A DNA stretch of 64,000 nt, from the NCBI GenBank assembly GCA_025930755.1, contig JAICOJ010000001.1, positions 61,438 through 125,437 of the forward strand, read 5' to 3'. The notes below the pieces were generated by a model. It worked only from the letters and a program-made list of their open reading frames with translations, searched no databases and was not told where the DNA came from. Shown here piece after piece: positions 1 through 9,757 of this stretch (position 1 is its first letter; each line of letters begins with the position of its first letter). Both the position numbers and the translations under genes were made by a program. The DNA is from Gemmatimonadaceae bacterium (GTDB lineage Bacteria > Gemmatimonadota > Gemmatimonadetes > Gemmatimonadales > Gemmatimonadaceae).

Positions 1-521
1 GCGGAAAGTACGGAGTCGCGACGCTGTCGCGCTGGCCGATCACGTTCGATACGCTGTATCGATTGCCGGTCGATCCGCCGCAGGAGCGTGCCGGTCGCTC
101 GCGCGAGCCACGCGGGCTACTCCGAGTGGACGTCCTTTCGCCCTACGGGACGATAGTCGTGTTCAACACGCACATCGACGCCTCTCGCGAAGACACGTGG
201 CGCCGGCAGGAAGCCCGCGTCATCGCGGGCACCGTTACGAGCGTACGGCAGGCACGGCCGCTCGTCCTGCTCGGCGGGGACATGAACTCGACTCCGGAGA
301 GCGCGGTGCAGCAGATCGTGCGCGAGCCGGGCCTCCGCGATGCGTTCGCGGAGTGTGGTCGTGGGACGGGCCTCACGTTCCCGGCGGATTCCGCGGTGAA
401 GCGCATCGACTATCTGTACTTGAGTGGGGCAATGCGGTGCGCCCGGGCTGACGTACCAGCGACGGTCGTGTCCGATCATCGGCCCCTCACGGTTGACGTG
501 CTGATACCACGCGGCCAATGA
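1..521 (+). CDS. Endonuclease/exonuclease/phosphatase family protein (5' truncated)
   Basis: The reading frame is open from base 3 and enters from outside the window, so the N-terminus is missing. The visible ~172 residues carry the C-terminal half of the metal-dependent EEP fold: a YGVATLSRWPI strand, VFNTHID, LGGDMNSTP (the conserved N/D motif for metal and substrate) and SDHRPLTVDV near the end (the SDH motif with the general-base His). The family includes DNases, sphingomyelinase-like and inositol phosphatase-like enzymes. Nothing visible decides the substrate. A TTG at 63 is a possible internal start, but conserved EEP sequence lies upstream of it, so it is not the true start. The gene converges on the RND pump at 592 with a 70 bp gap. 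Confidence 0.8.
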   Translation, partial: GKYGVATLSRWPITFDTLYRLPVDPPQERAGRSREPRGLLRVDVLSPYGTIVVFNTHIDASREDTWRRQEARVIAGTVTSVRQARPLVLLGGDMNSTPESAVQQIVREPGLRDAFAECGRGTGLTFPADSAVKRIDYLYLSGAMRCARADVPATVVSDHRPLTVDVLIPRGQ

Positions 522-591
522 ACGAAAGCGCCAGTCCGTGGCTCCTCGCGCCTGAAGGTTGTGTTCTGACGCGGTGCGCCTTGCCGCCCGA

Positions 592-3500
592 CTAATCCCC
601 AGCGGCTGGGGCTGCTTCCGGCATCTTCTCGGTGCCCTGCTTTCCGGTGAGCCACGCCTTTAGCCGATCCCCGCCGGTCTGCATCACCACATACGCGCTT
701 GGCACCACGAACAGCGTGAGCAACGTCGATACCGACAGCCCACCGACGACGGCAATCGCGAGCGGCTGCATCAGCTCCGAGCCCTCACCGATGCCCAGGG
801 CGAGCGGCAGCATGCCGAACACCGTGGTGAGTGTGGTCATCAGAATCGGCCTGAGTCGAACGGCGCCGGCATCGATCACCGCCTGATGCATTGGCGTTCC
901 TCGCTCTCGGCGGTACTCCTCGACGTACTCGACCATCAGAATCGCGTTGTTCACCACAATGCCGGCGAGCAGGATGACCCCCAGCAGCACGGGGGCGCTC
1001 AGTGGCGTTCCGCTGATCCAGAGGGCGAATGCGACGCCGATGAGCGACAGCGGAATCGCGAGGATGATGACGAACGGATTGATCAGGCTCTCGTACTGCA
1101 GCGCCATCACCACGAACACCAGGAATACGGCGAGCAGCGTCACGATGGTCAGCTGCTGATTGCTCTCACGAATCGCTTCCTCTTCGCCGCCGAGGATGAT
1201 CCCGTAGCCATCGGGGAGCTCGAGGTCGGCGATGCGCGCGCGGATGGAATCACTGACCTGGCCCACCGACGCCACCTCGGTGATCACGTCGCCATTGAAG
1301 CTCAACACGCGATTCTGGTTCACGCGCTCGATCTCCGTGGGGCCGAGCATCGTGCTGACGTCGGCAATGTCACGCAGGTAGATCGGCGCACGGCCCGAGG
1401 ACCCGGGAAAGAGCGCGACGGAGCCCATGTCCTCCGCACTGGTGAACCGCTCGCGTGGGAGCATCACGCGGACCGCGTACTCCCGATTGCCTTCGGTGTA
1501 TCGCGTCGCGACCGACCCGTCGAGCGCCGTGCGCAGCGTCTGTCCGACCTCGGCCACGGTCAGGCCGAGCTGCGACGCGCGGTCGCGATCGAGTCGTACG
1601 ACGAGGAGCGGACTCGCTTCCTCGGTCGAGGGCTCCATGTTCTCGAGCCCGGGAATCCCGCGCACCCGCACGGCGATGTCGCGCGCGATGCGCTGCAGCA
1701 TCTCGAGATCATCGCCCTGCACGGTGATGTCGACGTCGGTGCCGGAGCTCGAGGTGCGCAAACCACGAATGCGAGGCGGTCGGACGGAGACGCGTGCACC
1801 GGGGAACCCGCGCGCATCGATTTTCGCCTGCAGCGTGCGCACCCACTCGTCGGCGCTCATGTCGCGATCGGCGGCCGACACGAGTCGAATGTCGAGCGAC
1901 CCGCGTCCGGCGCGATTGGCAGTGGAGCCGCCGAAGAGGAACCCGCCCGCGGTGGAGAACACGTGCCTGACGTGCGGCATCTCCTTCACCATGCGCTCCA
2001 CCTCGAGCGTGATGGCGTTCGTCTGCTCCGGAGTACTGCCCGGTCCCAGCCACACCGAGACACCGACGCCACCGTCGTCCACCTGCGGCAGGAACTGCGA
2101 GCCGAATCCGCGCGAGAGGAGTATCGCGACGCCGAACGCCGCGACGGACACGGCGAGCACGACCCACGGCCGACGCAGCGTCACCGTCGCGGCGCGACGA
2201 TACGCGGTGCGCGCGCGATCGACCCCACGGTCGAAGGCAATGAGGGGACGAGACGCCGATAACCGACTCGTGAAGCGGACCTTCGCGAGCTGCGCCGACA
2301 ACATGGGGACGAGCGTCAGCGCCACCACCAGCGACGCGAGGATCGCGAAGGAAATCGTGAGGATGAGCTCCTTGAAGATGAGGGCGGCCAGGCCGCTCAC
2401 GAGCAGGAAGGGCAACACCGCCGCGAGGTTGGTCGTCGTCGACGCGACGACCGCGCTCGAGACCTCACCCGCTCCGGCGTGGGCCGCGTCCTCCGGGTCG
2501 TCAAAGCCCTCCTCGCGCTTTCGAAAGATGTTCTCGAGCATCACGATCGAATTGTCGACCAGCAGGCCGACGCCCAGCGCCAGCCCGCCAAGCGACATGA
2601 TGTTGAGCGTGAGATCGCTCAACCCCATGAGCACGAAGGTGGCGAGGATCGCGAGCGGGATCGCGACGCCGATGATCAGCGTTTTGCGCAGCGAGGCAAG
2701 AAAGAGGAAGACGATGATCATCGCCAGCAGCGCGCCTAACAGGGCGGCATCGCGCACCGAGTTCAACGAGTTGCGGATGAACCCGGCCTGGTTCTGAATG
2801 ACGTTGTACTCGAGGTCCCGCGGGATGAAGTTCGTGCTCGCCAGCGAGTTGATCTTTGCATCGACGCCATCGGCGACGTTGACGGTGTTTCCATCGGGCT
2901 GCTTCCGAATCGACACCTTCACCGCCGGCACCCCGTCGAGACGTGCCCACAGCCGCTGCTCCTGATGCGTGTCGGTGATGGTCGCCATGTCCGACAGCGG
3001 CACGCGCCGGCCCGCGCCGACGTCCAGCAGCACCGAGCGAATGTCGTTCACGCTCTGGAACTTGCCCATCGTCTTTCCGACCAGCTCATGCTCGGGCGAC
3101 CCGATTCGGCCCGCGGCCACGTCCTGATTCGCCGCGCGCAGCGCCGCGATGACCTCCGACACCGAGAGGCCGTATGAGCGCAACCGTTCCTGGTCGAGCA
3201 CGACCTGAACCTCACGGACGAGGCCGCCGGAGACGTCGACCGACGCCACCCCTTCGACCGTCAGAAGCTGCGGCCGCAGACGATCCTCTACCCACCTGCG
3301 CAGCGAGATGAGATCACGCTGGGGCGAGGAGAAGGCAACTTCGTAGACCGCCATCTGCGAGGGATCGGATTTGCCGATGGTCGGCGGATCCGCTTCTTCC
3401 GGAAGCTGCGAGCGCGCCCGATCGAGATTCGTCGACGCGTCCTGGAGCGCGAAGTCGATGTTCGTGCCGTAGCGGAAATGCAGGTTGACGCCGACCCGCC

Positions 3501-3780
3501 CTTCCTGAATCTCGGTCTCCATGCGCGAGAGGTTCTCGGTCGTCGCCAACGCTGCCTCGAGGGGCTTGGCGACCGTCTCCTCGAGCACGCCGGGCTCCAC
3601 GCCGGGGTTGTTCACGCCCACGCGCACCTGCGGATAGACGATGCGCGGCAGCAGATCCAGCGGAAGCTCGCCAAGGAACATGGCGCCGAGCACGAGCACG
3701 ACGGACGTGAGTGTGAGCGTGCCGATGGGCCGCCGAATGGACCAGCTCGCGAGCCGCCCTCGTCTCTGCTCGCCGCTCAT
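592..3780 (-). CDS. RND efflux transporter permease subunit (AcrB/HAE1-like)
   Basis: 1062 residues, normal for an RND inner-membrane pump driven by protons. The N-terminus has the typical RRPIGTLTLTSVVLV first membrane segment. Two large periplasmic loops follow, with the remaining membrane segments around residues 340-500 and 860-1030. TM4 carries GLLVDNSIVMLEN, so it has one acidic residue where AcrB has an Asp pair. The start ATG overlaps the adaptor stop by 4 bp (ATGA), indicating translational coupling. It is the last gene of a four-gene operon, and no outer-membrane TolC gene is beside it. The TolC at 59982 belongs to another pump operon but could be shared. Substrate cannot be told from sequence. 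Confidence 0.93.
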   Translation of the reverse strand: MSGEQRRGRLASWSIRRPIGTLTLTSVVLVLGAMFLGELPLDLLPRIVYPQVRVGVNNPGVEPGVLEETVAKPLEAALATTENLSRMETEIQEGRVGVNLHFRYGTNIDFALQDASTNLDRARSQLPEEADPPTIGKSDPSQMAVYEVAFSSPQRDLISLRRWVEDRLRPQLLTVEGVASVDVSGGLVREVQVVLDQERLRSYGLSVSEVIAALRAANQDVAAGRIGSPEHELVGKTMGKFQSVNDIRSVLLDVGAGRRVPLSDMATITDTHQEQRLWARLDGVPAVKVSIRKQPDGNTVNVADGVDAKINSLASTNFIPRDLEYNVIQNQAGFIRNSLNSVRDAALLGALLAMIIVFLFLASLRKTLIIGVAIPLAILATFVLMGLSDLTLNIMSLGGLALGVGLLVDNSIVMLENIFRKREEGFDDPEDAAHAGAGEVSSAVVASTTTNLAAVLPFLLVSGLAALIFKELILTISFAILASLVVALTLVPMLSAQLAKVRFTSRLSASRPLIAFDRGVDRARTAYRRAATVTLRRPWVVLAVSVAAFGVAILLSRGFGSQFLPQVDDGGVGVSVWLGPGSTPEQTNAITLEVERMVKEMPHVRHVFSTAGGFLFGGSTANRAGRGSLDIRLVSAADRDMSADEWVRTLQAKIDARGFPGARVSVRPPRIRGLRTSSSGTDVDITVQGDDLEMLQRIARDIAVRVRGIPGLENMEPSTEEASPLLVVRLDRDRASQLGLTVAEVGQTLRTALDGSVATRYTEGNREYAVRVMLPRERFTSAEDMGSVALFPGSSGRAPIYLRDIADVSTMLGPTEIERVNQNRVLSFNGDVITEVASVGQVSDSIRARIADLELPDGYGIILGGEEEAIRESNQQLTIVTLLAVFLVFVVMALQYESLINPFVIILAIPLSLIGVAFALWISGTPLSAPVLLGVILLAGIVVNNAILMVEYVEEYRRERGTPMHQAVIDAGAVRLRPILMTTLTTVFGMLPLALGIGEGSELMQPLAIAVVGGLSVSTLLTLFVVPSAYVVMQTGGDRLKAWLTGKQGTEKMPEAAPAAGD

Positions 3781-4898
3781 CGCACACCTCCGTTCGCGGG
3801 CATCGTGGCTGGCGTGCCTTCGGGCACCAGTCCCGGTGGGGCATCGCGCAGCGGCGGATTCACGATCCGCACCGCGGCGCCATCGCGCAGCGTTGCGCTC
3901 CCGGCGACCACGACGGTGTCGCCCGGCGCCAACCCATCGGTGATCTCGACGCTCCCCTGGAAGGTTCCGCCGCGCTGCACTTGCCGGAGGCTCGCGCGCG
4001 ATGCGCTCACGACGTACACGGCGGATCCGCGCGCATTCTCGACGAGAGCTCCTGCCGGGACCATGAGCACGCCTTCGCGGGGATCGAGACGAAAGAGAAC
4101 GCGGGCGAGGAAGCCCGCACGCACATCACGTGCGGCGGCGCCCGTGAGCGCCACCTCCACCGGCACGAGGCGCGTCAGACTATCCGCGGAGGGGAAGATG
4201 CGCCGGATCGTTCCGCGCAGCGCTCGACCAGGAAGTGCGTCGAGGGTGACGTCGGTCGGATCCCCGACGTCGAGGCCGGTGACATCGAGCTCCGAGATCG
4301 GTACCCGCACCACCATCGTCGACATGTCGGCGACCGTGAACAGTCGCGCCTGGCCCCCGATGATGTCCCCTGCCTCGGCACTCTTCTCGAGCACGACGCC
4401 CGAGATCGGCGAGCGAATCGTGGCATAACCGAGCCGCGTGCGGAGCTGGTCGCGCGTCGCCTGTGCCGCTCGATAGGCAGCGTCATCGCGCTCGTATTCG
4501 GCGCTGGTGATGATCTGCTGGTCGTGAAGCTGCTTCGCGCGGACGGCGGCACGGCGGGCGACCTCGAGTGACGCCTCGGCGGACGCAAGCTGTGCCTGAA
4601 GCTCGCGGCTGTCGATGGTCGCGAGGACCTGGCCAGCACCGACTCGGTCGCCCTCTTCGACGTTCACGCGCAGGAGCGCTCCGGGGAGCTGGCTGTTGAT
4701 CCCGATGGTACGAATCGGCTCGACGGTTCCGGCGACGGTCACCGACCGGGCCGCAGTCTTCAGCTCGGCGGTGGCGACTTCAACGGGTGTCGGACCGCGG
4801 TCCTCTCGACCGCGACCGCCCCCGGTGGTCGCCCCTTCTCCGCGCTCGCTGCCGCACGCGGCGAGCAGCACACCCGCGAACAGAGACCACCCCCTCAC
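3777..4898 (-). CDS. RND efflux periplasmic adaptor (membrane fusion protein)
   Basis: 373 residues. Begins with GTG inside a GTGA overlap with the upstream gene. The N-terminus MRGWSLFAGVLLAACGSERG is a lipoprotein signal ending in the lipobox LAAC, so the mature protein is probably anchored to the inner membrane by a lipidated Cys. The biotinyl-lipoyl half-motifs (INSQLPGALLRVNVEEGD and RSPISGVVLEKSAEAGD) flank a coiled-coil hairpin at about residues 100-150, the standard MFP architecture. It joins the pump encoded directly downstream to an outer-membrane channel. Confidence 0.92.
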   Translation of the reverse strand: MRGWSLFAGVLLAACGSERGEGATTGGGRGREDRGPTPVEVATAELKTAARSVTVAGTVEPIRTIGINSQLPGALLRVNVEEGDRVGAGQVLATIDSRELQAQLASAEASLEVARRAAVRAKQLHDQQIITSAEYERDDAAYRAAQATRDQLRTRLGYATIRSPISGVVLEKSAEAGDIIGGQARLFTVADMSTMVVRVPISELDVTGLDVGDPTDVTLDALPGRALRGTIRRIFPSADSLTRLVPVEVALTGAAARDVRAGFLARVLFRLDPREGVLMVPAGALVENARGSAVYVVSASRASLRQVQRGGTFQGSVEITDGLAPGDTVVVAGSATLRDGAAVRIVNPPLRDAPPGLVPEGTPATMPANGGVR

Positions 4899-6865
4899 TG
4901 CTTCACCACGCGATACACGTTGCCATTGTCCGAGAGAATGTAGATCTCTCCACTCGCATCGAGACCGAAGGACTTGATTCTGTTCACGTCACCGATCGCC
5001 CACGTGCGATGATCGACCGCCTGACCCGCCGAGAGCCGGAAGCTCCGCAGGATGCCCGCGCAGAAGTCTGCATAGAGGTAGTGGCCGACCAGCTCGGGAA
5101 TAGCCGCGCCCCGGTACACGAAGCCACCGGTCACCGAACAGTTTCCGTCGGCGTGGCTGTACGCGAGCACCGGGACCGTTAGGCCTGCGCCGTTGCAGGG
5201 AGCGGCGGGGTAACAGTGATCGCCCTCCATGATCCGCCACCCGTAATTCAGGCCGGCGGTCGTCGCCGCGACCGCGTTGACCTCCTCCCAGACGTCCTGG
5301 CCGACATCGGCGATGTAGAGCGTTCCCGCCGGCGGGTCGAAGGCAAACCGCCACGGATTTCGGAGTCCGCGAGCCCAGATCTCATCGCGTCCCTCCGTGG
5401 CCCCCGCGTACGGATTTCCCGCCGGAATGGTGTACGGAAGACTCGTCACGTCGATCCGCAGCAGCTTGCCCAGCAGGACGTCGCGATTCTGCGCGTTATT
5501 CGCCGGATCGCCCCCGCCACCGCCATCGCCGGTGCCGAGGTAGAGCATCCCGTCGGGTCCGAACATCGCGAGGCCGCCGTTATGGTTGCTGTGCGTCGGA
5601 TGCGGAATGGTGATCACGGAGGTCCGAGATCCCGCATTCGCGACGTCGCCGGCCGCCGTGTATCGCGCGACGGCGATGTCCCCGCTCAGGTCGGTGTAGT
5701 AGACGTAAAACCTCCCGTTGGTCGCGAACTGCGGATCGAACGCCAGGCTGAGCAGCCCCTGTTCCCCACCGTACGCCACGAGGCTCACGATGTCGAGGAA
5801 CGGCGTCGATAGCGGCGCGCCGTTCTTGATCACGAAGATCCGTCCCTGCTGATCGACGACGAAGATGCGTGCGTCGCCCGGCGGCGACGTGAGATACACG
5901 ACGTCGCCGAGGTTGGCGCCCGGCCACATTTCCTGCACGCCGAGCACGAGCGGCGCCCCTGCGTAGGTCACCGTTCCCGTCGCCGTCGCGCCGGCGGTCA
6001 CGGTGACGGTCTGCGTGAGCGGCGTGGGAGTATGCGTCGTGAGATTCGACGCCACGGGGGACGCCGTGATCGTATATGTGCCCGGCGGGACCGGCGTCAG
6101 GGTCTGTGTCCCGGAGAGTTGCTGGCTATATCCGGACGGCCCCGAGACAAGCACGGAGCCGTTCACGCCCGCGGCGAGGCCGGTGATCGTGACGGTGAGG
6201 CTGCCCGTCCCAACCGAGTACACGACGTTCGCGGCGACCTGCGTCGTCGACGCCGGCAGCTGGACCGTTTGCGTCGTCGGCGCGGGCCGATACGTCACTC
6301 CGCCGGAGACCACGTCGGCCGCGGTCACGGTGTACTCCCCGGGCGTCAGCAGATTGATCGCGGTCGATGATGCGAGGACAGTGGTGTAGCCGCCCGGACC
6401 GGTCACGGTGACGCTGGCGTCGACGCCGTTAGGCAGGCCGGTGATGTTCACGGCGAGCCGCGCCGTCACGAGCGCGTAGGTAACGGTCGCCGTGGCCGGA
6501 GCCGATCCGCGCATGACGGTGACGGTCTGCGCCGTGGGTGTGGGAGACCACCGCCCATCGGCGCGTTCGACGTTGGTGGCGGTCACGGTGTAGGTGCCCG
6601 GGTCGAGATCGTCGAGACGACCGGAGGTCGTCACCGTCGCCGAGAAGCCACCGGGGCCCGTCACCGTCACGGCGGCGTTCTGTCCCGCGGGCACACCGGT
6701 AATGGTGACGTCGAGCGCGCCCCGCACCGGGGAGACGACATCGTCATCGCAGGCGAGAAGACCGAAGGCGCCAAAGGCGCTAAGGGCGCCGATGGTTCGA
6801 AGCGCTTTCAGCGCTTTCAGCGCCTCCAGCGCCTTCAGCCCCTCCAGCGCCTTCAGCCCCTTCAC
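4895..6865 (-). CDS. PQQ-dependent sugar dehydrogenase-like lipoprotein with three N-terminal repeat domains
   Basis: 656 residues from a GTG at 6865 that overlaps the upstream stop as GTGA, with GGGGGAG just before it. The frame is open further upstream to 7060, but that part overlaps the peptidase gene and has no start context. Residues 1-35 are an unusual signal peptide made of three-residue repeats (KAL/EAL/EGL) followed by GAFGLLAC, a lipobox. Residues ~45-290 hold three ~85-residue beta domains, each with VTGPGG(F/Y) and PGxYT motifs, resembling PEGA or carboxypeptidase-regulatory folds. The C-terminal ~360 residues are a glucose/sorbosone dehydrogenase (GSDH) six-bladed propeller: GGEQGLLSLAFDPQF, HNGGLAMFGPDGMLYLGTGDGG, EIWARGLRNPWRFAFD, YIADVGQ. 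Likely an exported, membrane-attached sugar oxidoreductase. The catalytic His and calcium sites were not checked by alignment. Confidence 0.85.
   Translation of the reverse strand: MKGLKALEGLKALEALKALKALRTIGALSAFGAFGLLACDDDVVSPVRGALDVTITGVPAGQNAAVTVTGPGGFSATVTTSGRLDDLDPGTYTVTATNVERADGRWSPTPTAQTVTVMRGSAPATATVTYALVTARLAVNITGLPNGVDASVTVTGPGGYTTVLASSTAINLLTPGEYTVTAADVVSGGVTYRPAPTTQTVQLPASTTQVAANVVYSVGTGSLTVTITGLAAGVNGSVLVSGPSGYSQQLSGTQTLTPVPPGTYTITASPVASNLTTHTPTPLTQTVTVTAGATATGTVTYAGAPLVLGVQEMWPGANLGDVVYLTSPPGDARIFVVDQQGRIFVIKNGAPLSTPFLDIVSLVAYGGEQGLLSLAFDPQFATNGRFYVYYTDLSGDIAVARYTAAGDVANAGSRTSVITIPHPTHSNHNGGLAMFGPDGMLYLGTGDGGGGGDPANNAQNRDVLLGKLLRIDVTSLPYTIPAGNPYAGATEGRDEIWARGLRNPWRFAFDPPAGTLYIADVGQDVWEEVNAVAATTAGLNYGWRIMEGDHCYPAAPCNGAGLTVPVLAYSHADGNCSVTGGFVYRGAAIPELVGHYLYADFCAGILRSFRLSAGQAVDHRTWAIGDVNRIKSFGLDASGEIYILSDNGNVYRVVKQ
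6762..6860. repeat. AGCGCTGAA nonamer hairpin element captured in coding sequence
   Basis: Tandem nonamers of the type (A/G)AGGCGCTG on one arm and GGCGCC(C/T)TT on the other face each other and could pair into an imperfect hairpin. The same word family forms an intergenic hairpin at 17722-17806. Here the element is translated and supplies the signal peptide of the sugar dehydrogenase-like lipoprotein. Confidence 0.75.
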
Positions 6866-9630
6866 CTCACTCCCCCGAGAAATATCCCGTTGAACAACAG
6901 CTTGAACGTTCCGTGTGGCTGAGCTCGGAACGTGATCTCGGGGCCAAAGAGATATAGCGTGCCACGCCCGACCCGCGCTTCGGCCATGGCGGTCGCGTCC
7001 TTCAAGTACTGCTGACCCCACGCCCACCCGCTCCGGAGCGGCGCGTCGGTGTCGAACCACGCGATGCGGCGCACGCCCTGCGCGGCCGCCTCGCTGCCTA
7101 ACCGGAAGGCGGGGCTGTCGTCGAACAGCACGTCCGCGCGCGATGCCATGCCGTGCGCGACCGGCAGCGTGCTGTCCACGCGGACCTGCAGCACCGACCC
7201 GGGGACGTAGTACTTCTCACGCGGAAGTGGCTGCTCGCGCCCTTCACGCTGTTCGACGAGCGCGCTCGTGATCGGAAGACCGAGGTGCTTCGCGAGATTG
7301 GTCGAGCTGCCAATGGTGAGGATCGTGCCCCCTTCCTCGAGGAAGCGGCGCAGCTGCGGCACCGTCTTCGCCACCGTTACCCGACCCATCCGCGCGCGCC
7401 ACTCGGCGGGCACCGTCGCCGTGTCGAGCGATCCGCCGCCGAACCCACCCTGCTGGCCACCGTCGCGCTCGGGAATGGCACCGTCAACGAAGATGATGAC
7501 GTCGTACTTCGTGCGGAGCGCTCCCGTGTCGAGCTGCGGCGTGAAGACGACCTCATGCGGGAATTCATACCGCTCGAGAAGCCAGCGTACCCATCCGGAA
7601 GGCATCGAGCCGCCGTACGTGTCCCACAGCGCCACGCGCGGCTGCCGGACCCGCCGCGCATCGCCGGGTGCGCGCATGCGTACCCCTTCGAAGCTCACGC
7701 CGGTCTGGGTCGCGAGCTGCTGCAGGAGTGCTCGCGTATTGGATCGCGACGCGACCAGAAAGCGCCCGTCGGCGAGCCACGAGACTTCGTGCCCGGCCTT
7801 CAGCAGCCGGTTGACGACGAGCGCGGCATCGTTCACGCGGTGATCGATGACGTAGGCCGATGCGTTGGCGACCCCCGTGATGCGCCCCGCCGGCGGGGTG
7901 GCCATTCCGTCGATCGGTGTCAAGGGACCGTCGAAGCCGTCGAGGATTCGATCGAACTCGATCCCCATTTGGTAGGCGAGCGTCCATCCCGCGTTGTCGT
8001 ACGGTGGGATGGGCGGGCCGCCCGGGTACTGGAAATCGTTAGGGTGATCCTGTGGCTCGAACATGTCGAGGACGTGCGGCCGGAACGCCTGGGCCGTCTT
8101 CACGACGTACGATCCGGCCGGATAGGTCTTCCCGCCAGCGCTGAAGGCCGCCGTCGCGCGATGCACCCTCACCCCGACCTTGATCAGCGCGTTGACGAAC
8201 TTCGTCGCGGTTGGAAAGTCCGGCTGGTCGGCGGGAAGGACGTACCCGCGGGGATCACGCTGGTCGGGCGCGCGCAGCGTCCGCCAGTACTGCATGGGCA
8301 GCCCGCGGGCGCCAATGCCGCCGCCGCGCTGTGCGTCGGGGCGCGTCGCCTGATCGCCCTGCGCACCGTCGGCACGCGTCGCCGCCACGCGCACCCGCTC
8401 GATGTCGGATGGGGTGACGGTCCAGTGATCGCTGCTTCCGCGCTCGATGGAGTTGCGCCCCATCTTGTAGATGTTGTAGAGGAACTGCTCGCGATGCCGG
8501 GAGGCGACGTCGAGCACCGCCTTGTTGGCGGTCACCGAATAGTCCACCGACTGACGGAACTTCCATGGACCCGGCGGCACCGGCGCCACGAGATCGCTGC
8601 TCGCGAGCTGCCGCTGTGGAAGGAAGGGAATCTCGATCGGTGTCGGGTTGCCGATGGTCTCCGTGAGCAGCCCGATCATGTTGTGGAAGTAGACGGTGGT
8701 GCGGAGGCCGCCATTCCACCACGTCGAGTAGTTTGCGCCTCGCCGGGTCGTCGCCCCTGGCTTCCCCTCGACCACGAACCGATTGTGCATCGAGGCGCCG
8801 ACCAGGTCGATCCCGGTGACGACGAGAGGATCATAGAAATAGTTGAACGGATCACGGAACGGGGGCGCGAACAACACCGTCCCCGAGGGACCGGTCTGGT
8901 GGTGGTTGTACATGATCTGCGGGAACCACTCGCGGAACAGCACGCGCGCCATGTTCTCCGACTCCGGCTGCGTGACCATGTAGAAGTCACGGTTGTTGTC
9001 GTGCCCGATGTACTTCTGATAGAGGCGCGGAATCCCCGACGTGGAGCGCTTGGTCTTCTCGGGGATCCGCATGTACCAGTCGGAGACGAGCTCCATGCCG
9101 TCGGGGTTCGCGTGCACCGCGAGCACGATGACGTCGTCCAGGAAGCGCATCGTCTCGGCATCGGTGCCGCTCACCAGCTGCCATACCGTCTCGGTCAGCT
9201 GCTGCGCACCAAGTACTTCGGTGGCGTGGAGTCCGCCGTCGATCCAGACCACCGCCTTGCCCTCTGCGGCGAGGCGTCGTGCTTCCTCATCACTCACCCC
9301 CTCGGCGAGCGCGAGCCGGCGCGCGATGTCCTTGTAGCGATCGAGACGCTGGTGATTCGCCGGCGAGGTCACGATCGCCATGAGCTGCGGTCGCCCTTCG
9401 GCGGTCACGCCGATGGTGTCGAGGATCATGCGATCGGACTCGCGGGCGAGCGTCTGCCAGTAGGCCAGGAACTGCGTGTAGTCCGGAAGCACGTAGTCGG
9501 CCCCGATCTCGTGGCCGAAGTGCGCGCTCGGGCTCGTGAGCTTCTGGGGTGCCGCCTGGGCAGCGAGTGAGGCCGTGAGCACGAGGACGGCGGTGCCTGC
9601 ACGGAGCGCACGTGACAACATCGCGGGCAT
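6862..9630 (-). CDS. M14 family zinc carboxypeptidase-like exopeptidase, secreted
   Basis: 922 residues from the ATG at 9630, chosen because GGAG lies 9 nt upstream and a secretory signal follows (AVLVLTASLAAQA). The frame runs on to 9843 but would cross a repeat element. ATG 9621 and 9654 are alternatives. The M14 zinc site is visible as HATEV (HxxE) near residue 135 and VLAVHANPDG near 175. YNHHQTGPSGTVLF and LLTETIGNPTPIEIP follow. A long C-terminal half (~residues 480-920) contains glutamine-amidotransferase-like segments (VALWDTYGG, IGSSTNLAKHLGLP) typical of large M14 proteins in this phylum. First gene of the peptidase-dehydrogenase-MFP-RND operon. Role: degradation of peptides outside the cytoplasm. 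Confidence 0.88.
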   Translation of the reverse strand: MPAMLSRALRAGTAVLVLTASLAAQAAPQKLTSPSAHFGHEIGADYVLPDYTQFLAYWQTLARESDRMILDTIGVTAEGRPQLMAIVTSPANHQRLDRYKDIARRLALAEGVSDEEARRLAAEGKAVVWIDGGLHATEVLGAQQLTETVWQLVSGTDAETMRFLDDVIVLAVHANPDGMELVSDWYMRIPEKTKRSTSGIPRLYQKYIGHDNNRDFYMVTQPESENMARVLFREWFPQIMYNHHQTGPSGTVLFAPPFRDPFNYFYDPLVVTGIDLVGASMHNRFVVEGKPGATTRRGANYSTWWNGGLRTTVYFHNMIGLLTETIGNPTPIEIPFLPQRQLASSDLVAPVPPGPWKFRQSVDYSVTANKAVLDVASRHREQFLYNIYKMGRNSIERGSSDHWTVTPSDIERVRVAATRADGAQGDQATRPDAQRGGGIGARGLPMQYWRTLRAPDQRDPRGYVLPADQPDFPTATKFVNALIKVGVRVHRATAAFSAGGKTYPAGSYVVKTAQAFRPHVLDMFEPQDHPNDFQYPGGPPIPPYDNAGWTLAYQMGIEFDRILDGFDGPLTPIDGMATPPAGRITGVANASAYVIDHRVNDAALVVNRLLKAGHEVSWLADGRFLVASRSNTRALLQQLATQTGVSFEGVRMRAPGDARRVRQPRVALWDTYGGSMPSGWVRWLLERYEFPHEVVFTPQLDTGALRTKYDVIIFVDGAIPERDGGQQGGFGGGSLDTATVPAEWRARMGRVTVAKTVPQLRRFLEEGGTILTIGSSTNLAKHLGLPITSALVEQREGREQPLPREKYYVPGSVLQVRVDSTLPVAHGMASRADVLFDDSPAFRLGSEAAAQGVRRIAWFDTDAPLRSGWAWGQQYLKDATAMAEARVGRGTLYLFGPEITFRAQPHGTFKLLFNGIFLGGVR

Positions 9631-9757
9631 TGCGAGGTTCTCCAGGAAGAGCATGAGGAACGCGGAACGAGAAGAGGAAGCGTACCCGTAGAGATACGCG
9701 CTTGCCGGTGCTTCCGCTGGCCTTTTGCGCGGAAATGGCGGTCTACGTAGGCTTACT

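Noticed and set aside
886..2797. Long open frames antisense to the RND pump
   Set aside because: Typical GC-rich shadow frames with no start context and Arg/Ser/Pro-rich low-information sequence.
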